35,247 bases of DNA, from NCBI GenBank assembly GCA_020854105.1, contig JADZGB010000021.1, positions 1-35,247 of the forward strand, written 5' to 3'. Shown here in pieces: positions 1-8,580 of the stretch (its first letter is position 1; every line of letters starts with the position of its first letter). The position numbers and the translations under genes are program-made. Source of the stretch: Burkholderiales bacterium (GTDB taxonomy: Bacteria > Pseudomonadota > Gammaproteobacteria > Burkholderiales > SHXO01). A model generated the notes under the pieces. It worked only from the letters and a program-made list of their open reading frames with translations. It ran no database searches and was not told the DNA's origin.

Positions 1-305
1 ACCTTCGGCGTCTGCGCAAGCTGGAAGTACGCCTTCCACCCCGGCAGGTACGCTCGACACCGTTGCCCCACCTGCTCGAGGCTGCGCCCCGACGAGCGGC
101 GCGTCATCCAGCGGATGCGCTGCTTGTAGGTCTGCAACGCCTTTCGCGCCACCGCGCACCTGATCTGGCCGCCCCGAGCACACCAGAAGGCATAGCCCAG
201 GAACTTACGCCCGAACACGGACGCGACAGCAGTCTTGGCGTCGTTCACCTTCAGATGGAGACGGTCGTAGAGACGACGCAGCCCTTCGAGCAGGAGTGCG
301 CCCAT
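1..305 (-). pseudogene. Group II intron reverse transcriptase/maturase, C-terminal part, truncated
   Basis: An uninterrupted minus-strand frame of 101 codons runs from an in-frame ATG at 305 off the left edge. It reads LRRLYDRLHLKVNDAKTAV, then GRKFLGYAFW, then RSLEQVGQRCRAYLPGWKAY and FQLAQTP. These are the end of the reverse transcriptase thumb and the maturase (domain X) signature of group II intron proteins, where the last block is normally GWxxYFxLAxTP. Everything before the thumb, including the YADD catalytic box of the palm, is absent; intron 5' sequence sits there instead. The protein cannot be an active reverse transcriptase. The ATG is probably fortuitous. The stop codon is outside the window. 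Confidence 0.85.
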
Positions 306-316
306 GCTGGGCGCAC
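1..316 (-). mobile_element. Group II intron remnant, 5' end plus part of its maturase gene (runs off the window)
   Basis: On the minus strand the element begins at 316 with GTGCGCCCAGCATGGGCGC, which resembles the 5' end of bacterial class C group II introns (GUGYGCCC-type start). Only about 12-20 bases of intron 5' sequence remain. The sequence then enters a maturase reading frame, so RNA domains I-III and the front of the gene appear deleted. The intron start lies three bases (CAT) beyond the T-run of the pilQ terminator at 320-343. Class C introns are known to insert just behind intrinsic terminators, which fits. The element is cut by the window edge. It should not be able to splice unless the missing domains are supplied elsewhere. 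The intron class is inferred from the 5' motif and insertion site. Confidence 0.72.
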
Positions 317-319
317 ATG

Positions 320-343
320 AAAAGGGCGCTCCGCGGAGCGCCC
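320..343 (-). terminator. Intrinsic terminator of the pilMNOPQ operon
   Basis: A perfect 20-base palindrome, GGGCGCTCCGCGGAGCGCCC at 324-343, is followed on the minus strand by TTTT. It lies 25 bases past the pilQ stop. It would end pilMNOPQ transcription and is also the likely recognition feature for the group II intron that starts at 316. Confidence 0.85.
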
Positions 344-367
344 TGGTCGGGCCGGCGGGCGCTGCGC

Positions 368-2509
368 TCAGCGCACGCTCAAATTGTCGCGCAGGATCTT
401 CGGCGTGACGAAGATCAGCAGTTCGCGCCGGTGGTTGCGGTTGACCTGGTTCTTGAACAGCGCGCCGACCATCGGCACGTCGCCCAGCAGCGGAACCTTG
501 GTGATCTCCTTGGCCTCGTCCTGCGTGAAGATGCCGCCGATGCTCACCGTGCCGCCGTTCTCCACCAGCACCTCGGTGTTCACCTGCTTGGTGTCGATCG
601 ACGGTCCGGCGATGGTGTTCTGCCCCACGCTGTCCTTGTGCACCTCGAGCTTCATGATCACGTTGTCGTCGGGCGTGATCTGCGGCTTGACCTTCAGGCT
701 GAGCGTGGCCTTGCGGAACGAGATGCTGGTCGCGCCGCTGCTGGTGGCCTGCTGGTACGGGATCTCCGTGCCCTGCTCGATCACGGCCTCGACGTTGTCG
801 GCGGTGACCACGCGCGGGCTGGAGATGATCTTGCCCTTGCCGTCCGCCTGCAACGCGGAGATCTCGAGATTGACGAACTTGGTCAGGCCGGCGTTGAGCA
901 GGGTGACGGCGAACTGCCCTGGCGAGCGGCCGTTGATCGGGTCCGCCGGCAGGTTCACGCTGAACGAGTCCGGGAAGAAGCTCTCCTTGTAGTCTTCCGC
1001 CTGGGTGGTGATGACGCCGTTGCTCTTCACGTTGCCGCCCAGGTAGGCACGGATGCCATTCCCGCCGCCGATCCCCGGCACGCCGCCTTCCTTGAGCGCG
1101 GACATGTCGGCGAATCCGAGGCGCGCACCCAGGTTCTTGCTGAAGGTGTCGGAGGCCTCGACGATGCGCGATTCGATCAGCACCTGGCGCGAGGGCACGT
1201 CGATCTGCTTGAGCAGCGCGCGGATCTCCTCCAGCTTGCCCGGCACGTCGTTGATGAACAGGGTATTGGTACGCGGATCGATCACCGCGCTGCCGCGCTT
1301 GGACAGGATCTTCTGCTGCCCGTCGGTGAGGATCTTCTGGAAGGCTTCCGCCTTCTGGTAGTTGAGCTGGAAGCTCTCGGTACGCAGCGGTTCCAGTTCC
1401 ATGATCTGCTGCTGGGCCTCGAGGGCGAGCTTCTCCTTGGTGGCCAGCTCGTCGCGCGGCGCGATCCACACCACGCTACCGGTCTTGCGCATGTCCAGCC
1501 CCTTGGCCTGCAGGATGATGTCCAGGGCCTGGTCCCAGGGCACGTCCTTCAGTCGCAGCGTCAGATTGCCGGCGACGGTGTCGCTGGTGACGATGTTCAG
1601 GCCGGTGAAGTCGGCGATCACCTGCAGCACCGCGCGTACTTCCACGTTCTGGAAGTTCAGCGAGAGCTTCTCCCCGGTGTACGAAGCCTTGGGCCTGGCC
1701 ATATTGCGCTCGACGTAGGGCTTGACCTCGATCACGAAGCGGTTGTCTGTCTGGTAGGCCGCCTGTTCCCAGCGTCCCTTCGCATTGATCGTCAGACGCG
1801 CGTTCTGGCCCTGGGTGCTGACGTCCATGAAGTCCACCGGCGTTCCGAAGTCGGTCACGTCGAAGCGGCGTTCGAGTGCAACCGGCAGCTGCGTCTGAAG
1901 CAGGTCGACGACGATGCTCTTGCTGGTCTGGCGTAGGTCGATGCCGGTCCCGGAATCGGACAGGTCGATGATGATCTGGCCTTCACCGTTGCGTCCGCGC
2001 TTGAAGTCGATGGCCTTGACGCTGTGCGCCTGCCGGACGGGCTTGGCATCGGCGAACTTGACCGGCTCGGCGTCGGAGTCGGCCTGCAGGGTGATCAGCA
2101 CGTTCTGGCCGTCCACCGCGGTTTCGTAGCGCGAGCTGCGGTCGAGGTTCAGCACCACGCGCGTGCGCCCGGAGGTCTGCGCCACGCGCACGCTGCGCAG
2201 CTGGCCTTCCTTGAACTCCTGCGAGCCGGATGGCAGCGCGTTGACGGTGTGCGGGAGATCGAAGGCGATGCGGGGAGGATTGCTCAGCGCGAAGGCGGCC
2301 GGGGCAGCGGCGAGCGGCGTCTTCAGCTTCATCCTGACGAGCACCTTGTTGCCTTCGGAGCTGACGTCCAGCGCCTCCAGCGCGTTCTCGTTGCCGGACT
2401 GCGCTGCCGGTGATTTCGTGGCGGCCCACGCCGACGGCACGGTGGCGGGCAGGGCAACGCAGACGCCCAACGCGAGGGCACCCGCGAAAAGTTGGGGCAG
2501 GCGGATCAT
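368..2509 (-). CDS. pilQ: Type IV pilus secretin PilQ
   Basis: The outer-membrane secretin through which the type IV pilus fibre leaves the cell and through which DNA can enter during transformation. The 713-residue protein has a signal peptide (about residues 1-29, ending AWA). Two AMIN peptidoglycan-binding domains follow (roughly 45-140 and 165-265), then a secretin N0/STN domain around 283-350 (NVEVRAVLQVIADFTGLNIV), an N1 domain with RTNTLFINDVPGKLEEI, and a C-terminal secretin barrel domain containing TEIPYQQA and VPLLGDVPMVGALFK. The start ATG overlaps the pilP stop by 4 bases, so the two are translationally coupled. It is the last gene of pilMNOPQ. The aroK-aroB pair that often follows pilQ is not here; a terminator and intron remnant are found instead. 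The family assignment is certain. Confidence 0.97.
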   Translation of the reverse strand: MIRLPQLFAGALALGVCVALPATVPSAWAATKSPAAQSGNENALEALDVSSEGNKVLVRMKLKTPLAAAPAAFALSNPPRIAFDLPHTVNALPSGSQEFKEGQLRSVRVAQTSGRTRVVLNLDRSSRYETAVDGQNVLITLQADSDAEPVKFADAKPVRQAHSVKAIDFKRGRNGEGQIIIDLSDSGTGIDLRQTSKSIVVDLLQTQLPVALERRFDVTDFGTPVDFMDVSTQGQNARLTINAKGRWEQAAYQTDNRFVIEVKPYVERNMARPKASYTGEKLSLNFQNVEVRAVLQVIADFTGLNIVTSDTVAGNLTLRLKDVPWDQALDIILQAKGLDMRKTGSVVWIAPRDELATKEKLALEAQQQIMELEPLRTESFQLNYQKAEAFQKILTDGQQKILSKRGSAVIDPRTNTLFINDVPGKLEEIRALLKQIDVPSRQVLIESRIVEASDTFSKNLGARLGFADMSALKEGGVPGIGGGNGIRAYLGGNVKSNGVITTQAEDYKESFFPDSFSVNLPADPINGRSPGQFAVTLLNAGLTKFVNLEISALQADGKGKIISSPRVVTADNVEAVIEQGTEIPYQQATSSGATSISFRKATLSLKVKPQITPDDNVIMKLEVHKDSVGQNTIAGPSIDTKQVNTEVLVENGGTVSIGGIFTQDEAKEITKVPLLGDVPMVGALFKNQVNRNHRRELLIFVTPKILRDNLSVR

Positions 2510-3030
2510 TTCTTCTCCTCTTCGTCGAGCAGCTGGAGGGTGCTGGTGCGCTCGCTCCAGCTACCGTTCGTGTCCTGAATCAATTCCTTCAGCGTCACCG
2601 AGGTGTCGGTGATCATCGCCACCGCGCCGAAGTTCTGGCCCATGTAGCTGCCGGAGCCGATGCGGTAGAGGTTGTTGTCGGGCGTCTTGATCAGTGCCCA
2701 GCGACCCTTGCCGCGCTCGAGCGTACCGACCATCGCCAGGCTCTCGAGCGGGTAGGCCTCGAGCGCCTCCTTGCGTCGTGTCATGTCCGGCGCCGGTCCG
2801 CCGCCCGTACCCTTCTCGGGCTCGATCTTGCGCGGCGTGAACGGATCGGACAGATCGAACGCTTCGTATGTCATGGGCTCGTAGGCTGCCATCTCCGGCA
2901 GCTTCTCCACCTTGCCCCGCATGCCGTTGCCGGCGTTTTTCACGAATTCGTGCAGATCCTGGTGCTCCCCGCCCAGACAACCGGCGAGCAGGACGCACCC
3001 GAGCAGCGTGCTGTGGAGGATAGGTTTCAT
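2506..3030 (-). CDS. pilP: Type IV pilus inner-membrane lipoprotein PilP
   Basis: Periplasmic lipoprotein that links the PilN-PilO inner-membrane complex to the PilQ secretin. The 174-residue protein has a lipoprotein signal peptide with lipobox LAGC (Cys18), a low-complexity linker, and a C-terminal PilP beta domain (about 95-170: LESLAMVGTLERGKGRWALI, then LYRIGSGSYMGQNFG). The segment DLSDPFTPRK is the conserved stretch that in other PilP proteins binds PilNO. The ATG at 3030 overlaps the pilO stop by 4 bases. A longer upstream extension of the same frame has no signal peptide and lies inside pilO, so this start is preferred. Confidence 0.95.
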   Translation of the reverse strand: MKPILHSTLLGCVLLAGCLGGEHQDLHEFVKNAGNGMRGKVEKLPEMAAYEPMTYEAFDLSDPFTPRKIEPEKGTGGGPAPDMTRRKEALEAYPLESLAMVGTLERGKGRWALIKTPDNNLYRIGSGSYMGQNFGAVAMITDTSVTLKELIQDTNGSWSERTSTLQLLDEEEKK

Positions 3031-3716
3031 TGCTTGCCACCCTTCTTGGCCACTTTGTCCTTGCCCTTGCCTTTCGCGCCCTTGCCTTTGGTCTTCTCCT
3101 TGTCGTCGCGCGCGGCCTTCTTCTGCGCCGCGACCTCCTCCTCGTCCAGGTAGCGGAAGGTGCGTGCCGTCGCCTCCATGGTCAGACGTCCCTCCTTGTC
3201 CAGGGCGAGCGCGACGTTGTCGATGGTGACGATGCGCGAGAGCTGCGACACGTCGCTCGCGAAGGCGCCCATGTCGTGATAGGTTCCGCTGAGCTTCACC
3301 GCGATCGGCTGCTCCGCGTAGAACTCGGTCACCACCTCCTGCGCATTCGGCTTGAACAGCTCGAACTGCAGTCCTCTGCCCAGACCCGCCTGGTTGATGT
3401 CGGACAGGAGAGCCTCCATCTCCGACTTGTTGGGCAGCTGCTTGAGCAGTGCGCCGAAGGATTGCTGAACGTCCTCCAGCTGCTTCTTGTACGCATCGAG
3501 ATTGACCGCCTGCGCCTTCTTGCCGAGGAACTCCTTGCGCAGTTCCGATTCCTTCGCACGCGCGGCGGTCAGCTTGTTCCACTGCGCCGACCAGTCCAGG
3601 AAGTAACCCCCCACCAGGATCAGGATGAGCAGAAGGGTCAGCACGCCGACCTTGGGCAGGACCGGCCAGGTGCCGATTTCGCGCGGATTGAGCCGCTTGA
3701 GCTCGTCAAGGGTCAT
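3027..3716 (-). CDS. pilO: Type IV pilus alignment protein PilO
   Basis: Inner-membrane protein that pairs with PilN to form the periplasmic part of the pilus alignment subcomplex. The 229 residues comprise a short cytoplasmic N-terminus, one transmembrane helix at about 23-45 (VLPKVGVLTLLLILILVGGYFLDW), a coiled coil rich in Lys and Glu (about 50-100), and a ferredoxin-like periplasmic core. The C-terminal tail is a Lys/Gly-rich stretch (KTKGKGAKGKGKDKVAKKGGK), unusually basic and low in complexity. The start is 9 bases after the pilN stop and the end overlaps pilP by 4 bases. Confidence 0.96.
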   Translation of the reverse strand: MTLDELKRLNPREIGTWPVLPKVGVLTLLLILILVGGYFLDWSAQWNKLTAARAKESELRKEFLGKKAQAVNLDAYKKQLEDVQQSFGALLKQLPNKSEMEALLSDINQAGLGRGLQFELFKPNAQEVVTEFYAEQPIAVKLSGTYHDMGAFASDVSQLSRIVTIDNVALALDKEGRLTMEATARTFRYLDEEEVAAQKKAARDDKEKTKGKGAKGKGKDKVAKKGGKQ

Positions 3717-3725
3717 TGGCGTCTC

Positions 3726-4343
3726 CTAGCCTTGCGTGTTCTTGGCGCGCGACTTCCTGTCGGCGGGCGCGGGTTGGATCGCGTGTTCGACCGTCTCCGT
3801 CCTGGGGCGGGTCAGCTTCACGTTGAGATTGAACTCGTTGAGATTGGCGTTGCCTACACGTACCGCCTTGATCTCGACCAGCTTCGGCTCTTCCAGCCAG
3901 GGCGAGGCGTCGAAGTTGCGCATGAGAGTGGAGACGCGCGCGTTGGACGTGGTGTAGCCGGTCACGTTGACCACCTCGTTGTTCTGCTTCACCGACTTCA
4001 GGTACAGGCCGTCGGGGAGCTGGCGCACCAGCTGGTCGAGCAGGCGCACGGCCTCGGTCCGGTTGGTCTGCAAGGCCTCGACCACCTTTTTGCGATCGAG
4101 CATCGCCTGGGTCTGTTCCTTGAGCTTCTTGATCTCGTCGATCTGCTTGTCGAGGTCGGCAATCTGCGCCGTGAGGAAGGCGTTGCGCTTGTCCTGCGAT
4201 TCGATGCGCTGGGCGAGCACACCGTGAACCAGGACCACGCTGAGCGCGCCGACGCCGAGCGCAGCGGCGGCCAGCACGAAGAACTGGCGCTGCTGCGCCT
4301 TGCGCCGCTCGGCGCGGTGCGGGAGCAGGTTGATTGGGATCAT
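3726..4343 (-). CDS. pilN: Type IV pilus assembly protein PilN
   Basis: Bitopic inner-membrane protein. In known systems its N-terminal peptide docks into the groove of cytoplasmic PilM, while its periplasmic part pairs with PilO. The diagnostic N-terminus MIPINLLPHRAERRK is present. A transmembrane helix follows at about 21-44, then a coiled coil to about residue 90 (DLDKQIDEIKKLKEQTQ), then a ferredoxin-like domain with LKSVKQNNEVVNVTGYT. The length is 205 residues, typical for the family. The start at 4343 overlaps the pilM stop by 4 bases; the same frame stays open far upstream inside pilM, but that extension is not coding. Confidence 0.96.
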   Translation of the reverse strand: MIPINLLPHRAERRKAQQRQFFVLAAAALGVGALSVVLVHGVLAQRIESQDKRNAFLTAQIADLDKQIDEIKKLKEQTQAMLDRKKVVEALQTNRTEAVRLLDQLVRQLPDGLYLKSVKQNNEVVNVTGYTTSNARVSTLMRNFDASPWLEEPKLVEIKAVRVGNANLNEFNLNVKLTRPRTETVEHAIQPAPADRKSRAKNTQG

Positions 4344-5443
4344 GCGTCGAACCTCCGCATCGCGAGTCCGCAAGCGACCACCAGGGCCGGCGCGTCCTGC
4401 GCCAGTTGCCGCTGCTTGATCTTGGGCGACACCTGCATGCTGGCGAAGGGATTGGCCACCAGCGTGTTCACTTCGGTGCGCTTGGCAACCACCTGATCGA
4501 GCCCGGGCAGCGTCGCGCAGCCGCCGGACAGGAAGACATGGTTGACCTGGTTGTACTGGGTGGAGCTGTAGAAGAACTGCAGCGCTCGCGTGATCTCGAG
4601 CGCCAGCGTGTCGAGGAAGGGTTGCAGCACCTCCAGCTCGTACGAGTCGGGCAGTCCGCCGTTGCGCTTGGCTGCCTCCGCCTCCTCGGCGGACAGATTG
4701 AAATGGCGCTGGATCTCCTGCGTGAGCTGGTTGCCGCCGAACGGCTGCTCGCGCATGTACACCGACTGGCTGTTGCGCAGCACGTTGATGTTCATCATCG
4801 ACGCACCCACGTCGACCAGCGCGATCACCTGATCCCTTCCCTCCTCGGGCAATTGCACCTGCATCAGCTCGAAGGCGGTCTGCGAGGCGAACGAGTCGAT
4901 GTCCATGACGATCGCCTTCAGACCGCCGAACTCGGCCACCGCCACGCGATCCTCGACCTTCTCCTTGCGCGAGGCCGCGATCAGCACCTCCACGTCGTCG
5001 CCTGCGCTCGGCGCGGACCCGAGGATCTGGAAGTCCAGGTTGACCTCCTCGAGCGCGAACGGAATGTACTGGTTCGCCTCGGTCTCGACCTGCGTCTCGA
5101 GTTCGTCCTCGCGCAGACCCGCGGGTACGGTGATCTTCTTGGTGATCACCTGCGCCGAAGGAAGGGCCAGTGCGAGGTTCTTGATGCGGCTGTTCATGCG
5201 TTTCCACGCCCGCCGCACACCCTCCCCCACTGCCTCGAGGTTCATGATGTTGCCGTCGACCACCGCATCCTTGGGGAGCGGCTCGATGGCGTAGCGCTCC
5301 AGGCGCATCTGCTCCTTCGCGCCGCCGAGCTCCACCATCTTGATGGACGAGGACGTGATGTCCACGCCGATCAGCGGGGGCGTCTGCGCCTTGAACAGCT
5401 TGGCGAGGAACTCCCCGTTGAATTCCAGTTTTCCCTTCAACAT
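4340..5443 (-). CDS. pilM: Type IV pilus assembly ATPase-fold protein PilM
   Basis: Cytoplasmic actin/FtsA-like protein that binds the PilN N-terminus and anchors the pilus alignment complex. The 367-residue protein shows the actin-fold phosphate-1 loop GVDITSSSIKMVEL near residue 26. It also has the family core SRIKNLALALPSAQVITKKI, a second phosphate loop ALVDVGASMMNINV, and FLSGGCATLPGLD near the C-terminus. It is the first gene of pilMNOPQ and is divergent from mrcA across 146 bases, an arrangement conserved in many gamma- and betaproteobacteria. No convincing promoter or strong Shine-Dalgarno sequence was found on this strand. Confidence 0.96.
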   Translation of the reverse strand: MLKGKLEFNGEFLAKLFKAQTPPLIGVDITSSSIKMVELGGAKEQMRLERYAIEPLPKDAVVDGNIMNLEAVGEGVRRAWKRMNSRIKNLALALPSAQVITKKITVPAGLREDELETQVETEANQYIPFALEEVNLDFQILGSAPSAGDDVEVLIAASRKEKVEDRVAVAEFGGLKAIVMDIDSFASQTAFELMQVQLPEEGRDQVIALVDVGASMMNINVLRNSQSVYMREQPFGGNQLTQEIQRHFNLSAEEAEAAKRNGGLPDSYELEVLQPFLDTLALEITRALQFFYSSTQYNQVNHVFLSGGCATLPGLDQVVAKRTEVNTLVANPFASMQVSPKIKQRQLAQDAPALVVACGLAMRRFDA

Positions 5444-5544
5444 AGGCAGGAACTCGTGCTAGAGACTGGTTGCAATGACATGCGCATCGTCCGGAGGAGG
5501 AATGTGACCGCACATCGACGGTGCTACGACGCGCATTACGGCCC

Positions 5545-5550
5545 TATAAT
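5545..5550 (+). promoter_or_regulatory. Probable sigma-70 -10 box of mrcA
   Basis: A perfect TATAAT lies 39 bases upstream of the mrcA ATG, giving a leader of roughly 33 bases. The -35 region 17 bases upstream is poor, so the promoter is inferred mainly from the -10 box and position. Confidence 0.5.
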
Positions 5551-5589
5551 GAGCGGCACTTTTGCACGCGCCGCCAAAAAGCAACATTG

Positions 5590-7914
5590 ATGCCCAAGCG
5601 CTGGTGGGTCTATCCACTGTTCTTCCTCGCAACACTGCTGGTCGCCGGGATGATGCTGGTCGGTTACGCGGCCGCCATCGTCTATCCGACCCTGCCGTCC
5701 CTCGAGGTTCTGACCTCTTACAACCCCAAGGTACCTCTGCGGATATACAGTGCCGACGGACATCTCATCGGGGAGTTCGGTGAGGAACGTCGCGCGCTGG
5801 TGCGCATCGAGGACGTCCCCGAGAACCTGCGCCGCGCGATCCTGGCCGCGGAGGACGAACGCTTCTACGAGCATGGCGGTGTCGACTACATCGGAGTGCT
5901 GCGCGCCGCCGTGCGCAACTTCACGTCAGGTTCTGCCCAGCAAGGCGCGTCCACCATCACCATGCAGGTGGCACGCAACTTCTTTCTGTCGAGCGAAAAG
6001 ACCTTCACGCGCAAGTTCAACGAAGCGCTGCTGGCCTTCAAGATCGAGCACAGCTTGACCAAGGACAAGATCCTCGAGATCTACATCAACCAGATCTATC
6101 TCGGACAACGCGCATACGGCTTCGCGTCGGCCGCCCAGGTCTATTTCGGAAAGAAACTGCGCGACTTGAATCTGGCCGAGATGGCCATGCTCGCGGGATT
6201 GCCCAAGGCGCCTTCCCGTTACAACCCTGTCGTCAATATGCAACGGGCCAGGGAGCGCCAGCTCTACGTGCTGCGGCGCATGCGGGATCTGAAGTACATC
6301 ACCCCCGCCCAGCACGATGCGGCGGCGGCCACCCAGCTCGCGGTGCTGCGCGGCCCGGCTGCGCATGCCACCCGGGCCGACTACTTCGCCGAGATGGTCC
6401 GACTGTCGGTGTACGAGCGCTACCAGGAGGACACGTACACCAAGGGATACAAGGTCTACACCACCCTGCTCAAGGGGCACCAGGACGCCGCCTACGATGC
6501 GGTGCGCAAAGGCATCATGGCCTATGACAGGCGTCACGGATACCGCGGCGCCGAGGCCTACGTCGACATCCCGATTGGCGCCGGTGCGGACGCCCTGGAG
6601 GATCTGCTCCAGGACATCCCGGACAGCGACGACTTGTATGCCGCAGTGGTGCTGGACGCCAGCCCCAAGCAGGTCAGGGCGCATTGCCGCTGCGCGGGCG
6701 AGATCGTGGTGAGCGGCGAAGGCTTGAAGTTTGCCAGGGCCATGCTGGGCGATCAGGCGCCGGCGAACCGGCGCATCAAGCGCGGCGCAGTGGTGCGGCT
6801 CCGGGCCCTGGAGAAGTCCGGATGGGAGATCGTGCAGATGTCGCAGGTGGAGGCGGCCCTGGTATCGCTGGACCCCGCGGACGGTGCGATCCGCGCGCTG
6901 GTGGGAGGCTTCGACTTCCAGCGCAATGCATTCAACCGGGTCACCCAGGCCGCCCGCCAGCCTGGATCGAGCTTCAAGCCCTTCGTCTATTCGGCCGCGC
7001 TCGAGCGCGGCTTTACGCCTGCCACCGTGATCAACGATGCCCCGCTCGTGGTCGATGCCAGCGAGACGGGATCGGTCGCGTGGGAACCGAAGAATTTCGA
7101 CGGCAGCTTCGAGGGGCCGATGCGCATGCGCACGGCGCTCACCCGATCGAAGAACCTGGTATCGATCCGTATCCTGCAGGCAATCACGCCGCAGTACGCG
7201 CAGGACTACATCACCCGATTCGGATTCGACCCGAAGCAGCACCCGCCCTATCTCACCATGGCCCTGGGCGCAGGGTCGGTGACCATGCTCGATCTGGCCG
7301 CGGGCTACGCCGTGTTCGCCAATGGTGGCTTCCGCGTCATGCCCTACTTCATCACCCGGATCGAGGATGCCCAGGGCAAGGTGCTTGCCCGCGCAAAGCC
7401 GGTGGCTGCCGGTCGGGGAGCGGTCAGGGCAATCGACCCGCGCAACGCGTTCGTGATGTTCTCGATGATGCAGGACGTCATTCGCGGGGGTACCGGGAAC
7501 CGTGCCATGCAGCTCGGCAGGGGGGATCTGGCGGGCAAGACCGGAACCACCAACGATCAGATGGACGCCTGGTTCGCCGGGATCCAGCGCCGCATCTCGG
7601 CCGTCGCGTGGATGGGCTTCGACCGTCCCCGATCGCTGGGCGGCTCGGAGACCGGGGCAGGCGCAGCCCTGCCGATCTGGATCTCGTACATGGGTCAGGT
7701 TCTCCGGAACGTTCCCGAGGAGGCCCCGGAGATGCCGGAAGGCGTCGTGGCGGCACGCATCGACCCGTACACCGGGCTGCGCAGTTCCGGCGAGGGCGCG
7801 ATGGTGGAATACTTCTACGCGGAGAACCTGCCGCCGGAACAGGAAGGGGGGCCGGTCCCGCTGGGGCTGCCCGGCACCCTGCAGCAGGACGACGCGCACG
7901 GCGATCTGTACTGA
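5590..7914 (+). CDS. mrcA: Penicillin-binding protein 1A (bifunctional peptidoglycan glycosyltransferase/transpeptidase)
   Basis: Class A PBP that polymerises and cross-links peptidoglycan, anchored in the inner membrane. The ATG at 5590 is chosen because it opens directly on the membrane anchor (MPKRWWVYPLFFLATLLVAGMML) and sits behind a TATAAT box; an ATG-less upstream extension covers the promoter. The 774-residue protein carries the glycosyltransferase domain with catalytic Glu in EDERFYEH (Glu88), QGASTITMQVARN and KDKILEIYINQIYLG. An OB-like insert follows, then the transpeptidase with the SxxK nucleophile at Ser460 (GSSFKPF), SxN at Ser520-Asn522 (SKN), and KTG at Lys650 (GKTGTTND). 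All catalytic boxes are intact. Divergent from pilM; the downstream gene overlaps its stop by one base. Confidence 0.97.
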   Translation: MPKRWWVYPLFFLATLLVAGMMLVGYAAAIVYPTLPSLEVLTSYNPKVPLRIYSADGHLIGEFGEERRALVRIEDVPENLRRAILAAEDERFYEHGGVDYIGVLRAAVRNFTSGSAQQGASTITMQVARNFFLSSEKTFTRKFNEALLAFKIEHSLTKDKILEIYINQIYLGQRAYGFASAAQVYFGKKLRDLNLAEMAMLAGLPKAPSRYNPVVNMQRARERQLYVLRRMRDLKYITPAQHDAAAATQLAVLRGPAAHATRADYFAEMVRLSVYERYQEDTYTKGYKVYTTLLKGHQDAAYDAVRKGIMAYDRRHGYRGAEAYVDIPIGAGADALEDLLQDIPDSDDLYAAVVLDASPKQVRAHCRCAGEIVVSGEGLKFARAMLGDQAPANRRIKRGAVVRLRALEKSGWEIVQMSQVEAALVSLDPADGAIRALVGGFDFQRNAFNRVTQAARQPGSSFKPFVYSAALERGFTPATVINDAPLVVDASETGSVAWEPKNFDGSFEGPMRMRTALTRSKNLVSIRILQAITPQYAQDYITRFGFDPKQHPPYLTMALGAGSVTMLDLAAGYAVFANGGFRVMPYFITRIEDAQGKVLARAKPVAAGRGAVRAIDPRNAFVMFSMMQDVIRGGTGNRAMQLGRGDLAGKTGTTNDQMDAWFAGIQRRISAVAWMGFDRPRSLGGSETGAGAALPIWISYMGQVLRNVPEEAPEMPEGVVAARIDPYTGLRSSGEGAMVEYFYAENLPPEQEGGPVPLGLPGTLQQDDAHGDLY

Positions 7915-8540
7915 TGGCCAAGGACAGTCCGGCAAACCGCCAGCAGATGCGTCATCGCATCGCGCACATCGCGGCACGCATGATCGCCGAGGACGGTATC
8001 AGCGATTACGGGCTGGCCAAGCGCAAGGCTGCCCGGCAGGCCGGCGCACCTGACTCGCGCAACCTGCCCGACAACGCCGAGATCGAGGAGGCGCTGCGTG
8101 CCTACCAGGACCTCTACCAGGCGGACGAGCAGACGCAGCGCGTGCTGCGCCTGCGCGAACTGGCGCTGGACACCATGCGGCTGCTGGAACCCTTCGAGCC
8201 CCACCTGACGGGATCGGTCCTGAGCGGGGCAGTCTCGCGGCATGGCGACATCCACCTGCAGCTGTACGCGGACAGCTCCAAGGACGTGGAGATCTTCCTG
8301 CTCAACCGCGACGTTCCGTTCCGCAACCGGGAGGTCCGGGTCTGGGCGGGAGACTGCATGGAGTCGGTGCCCGACCTCGTGCTCACCACGTCGGACGCCA
8401 CCATCCACCTGATGATCCTGAGCCGCCTCCAGCGCCGCATGCCGCTGCGGCTGTCTGCGGACGGACGACCGCTGGAGCGCGCGTCGATCCAGTCCGTCGA
8501 GGCTCTCCTGGCAGTCGACGAGGGACGCCAACCCAGCTAG
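7914..8540 (+). CDS. Conserved hypothetical protein, nucleotidyltransferase-like fold
   Basis: A 208-residue soluble protein of unknown function. The ATG overlaps the mrcA stop (TGATG), so translation is probably coupled to PBP1A. The N-terminal part (about 1-90) is helical and charged (RHRIAHIAARMIAEDGISDYGLAKRKAARQ). The central segment, LTGSVLSGAVSRHGDIHLQLYADSSKDVEIFLL, resembles the GS...DxxL active-site strand of nucleotidyltransferases. The usual two carboxylates in a D-x-D are replaced by GDIHLQLY, so catalysis is uncertain. No signal peptide or membrane segment is visible. The fold assignment is inferred from the motif pattern alone; no function is claimed. Confidence 0.8.
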   Translation: MAKDSPANRQQMRHRIAHIAARMIAEDGISDYGLAKRKAARQAGAPDSRNLPDNAEIEEALRAYQDLYQADEQTQRVLRLRELALDTMRLLEPFEPHLTGSVLSGAVSRHGDIHLQLYADSSKDVEIFLLNRDVPFRNREVRVWAGDCMESVPDLVLTTSDATIHLMILSRLQRRMPLRLSADGRPLERASIQSVEALLAVDEGRQPS

Positions 8541-8580
8541 CCGGACAACGCCGGCGATTCCGCCCGCTGGATTCCGGGCA

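Noticed and set aside
296-1936. Long + strand open frame opposite pilQ
   Set aside because: GC-rich third positions create long antisense frames here. The translation has no recognisable family and lies fully opposite pilQ, whose protein is unmistakable. The same applies to the other antisense long frames opposite mrcA, pepP, purH and livM-livH.
5521-5589. Upstream extension of mrcA
   Set aside because: It would include the TATAAT box at 5545-5550, and its residues (basic and Arg-rich) do not resemble a PBP1A N-terminus. The ATG at 5590 gives the standard membrane anchor.
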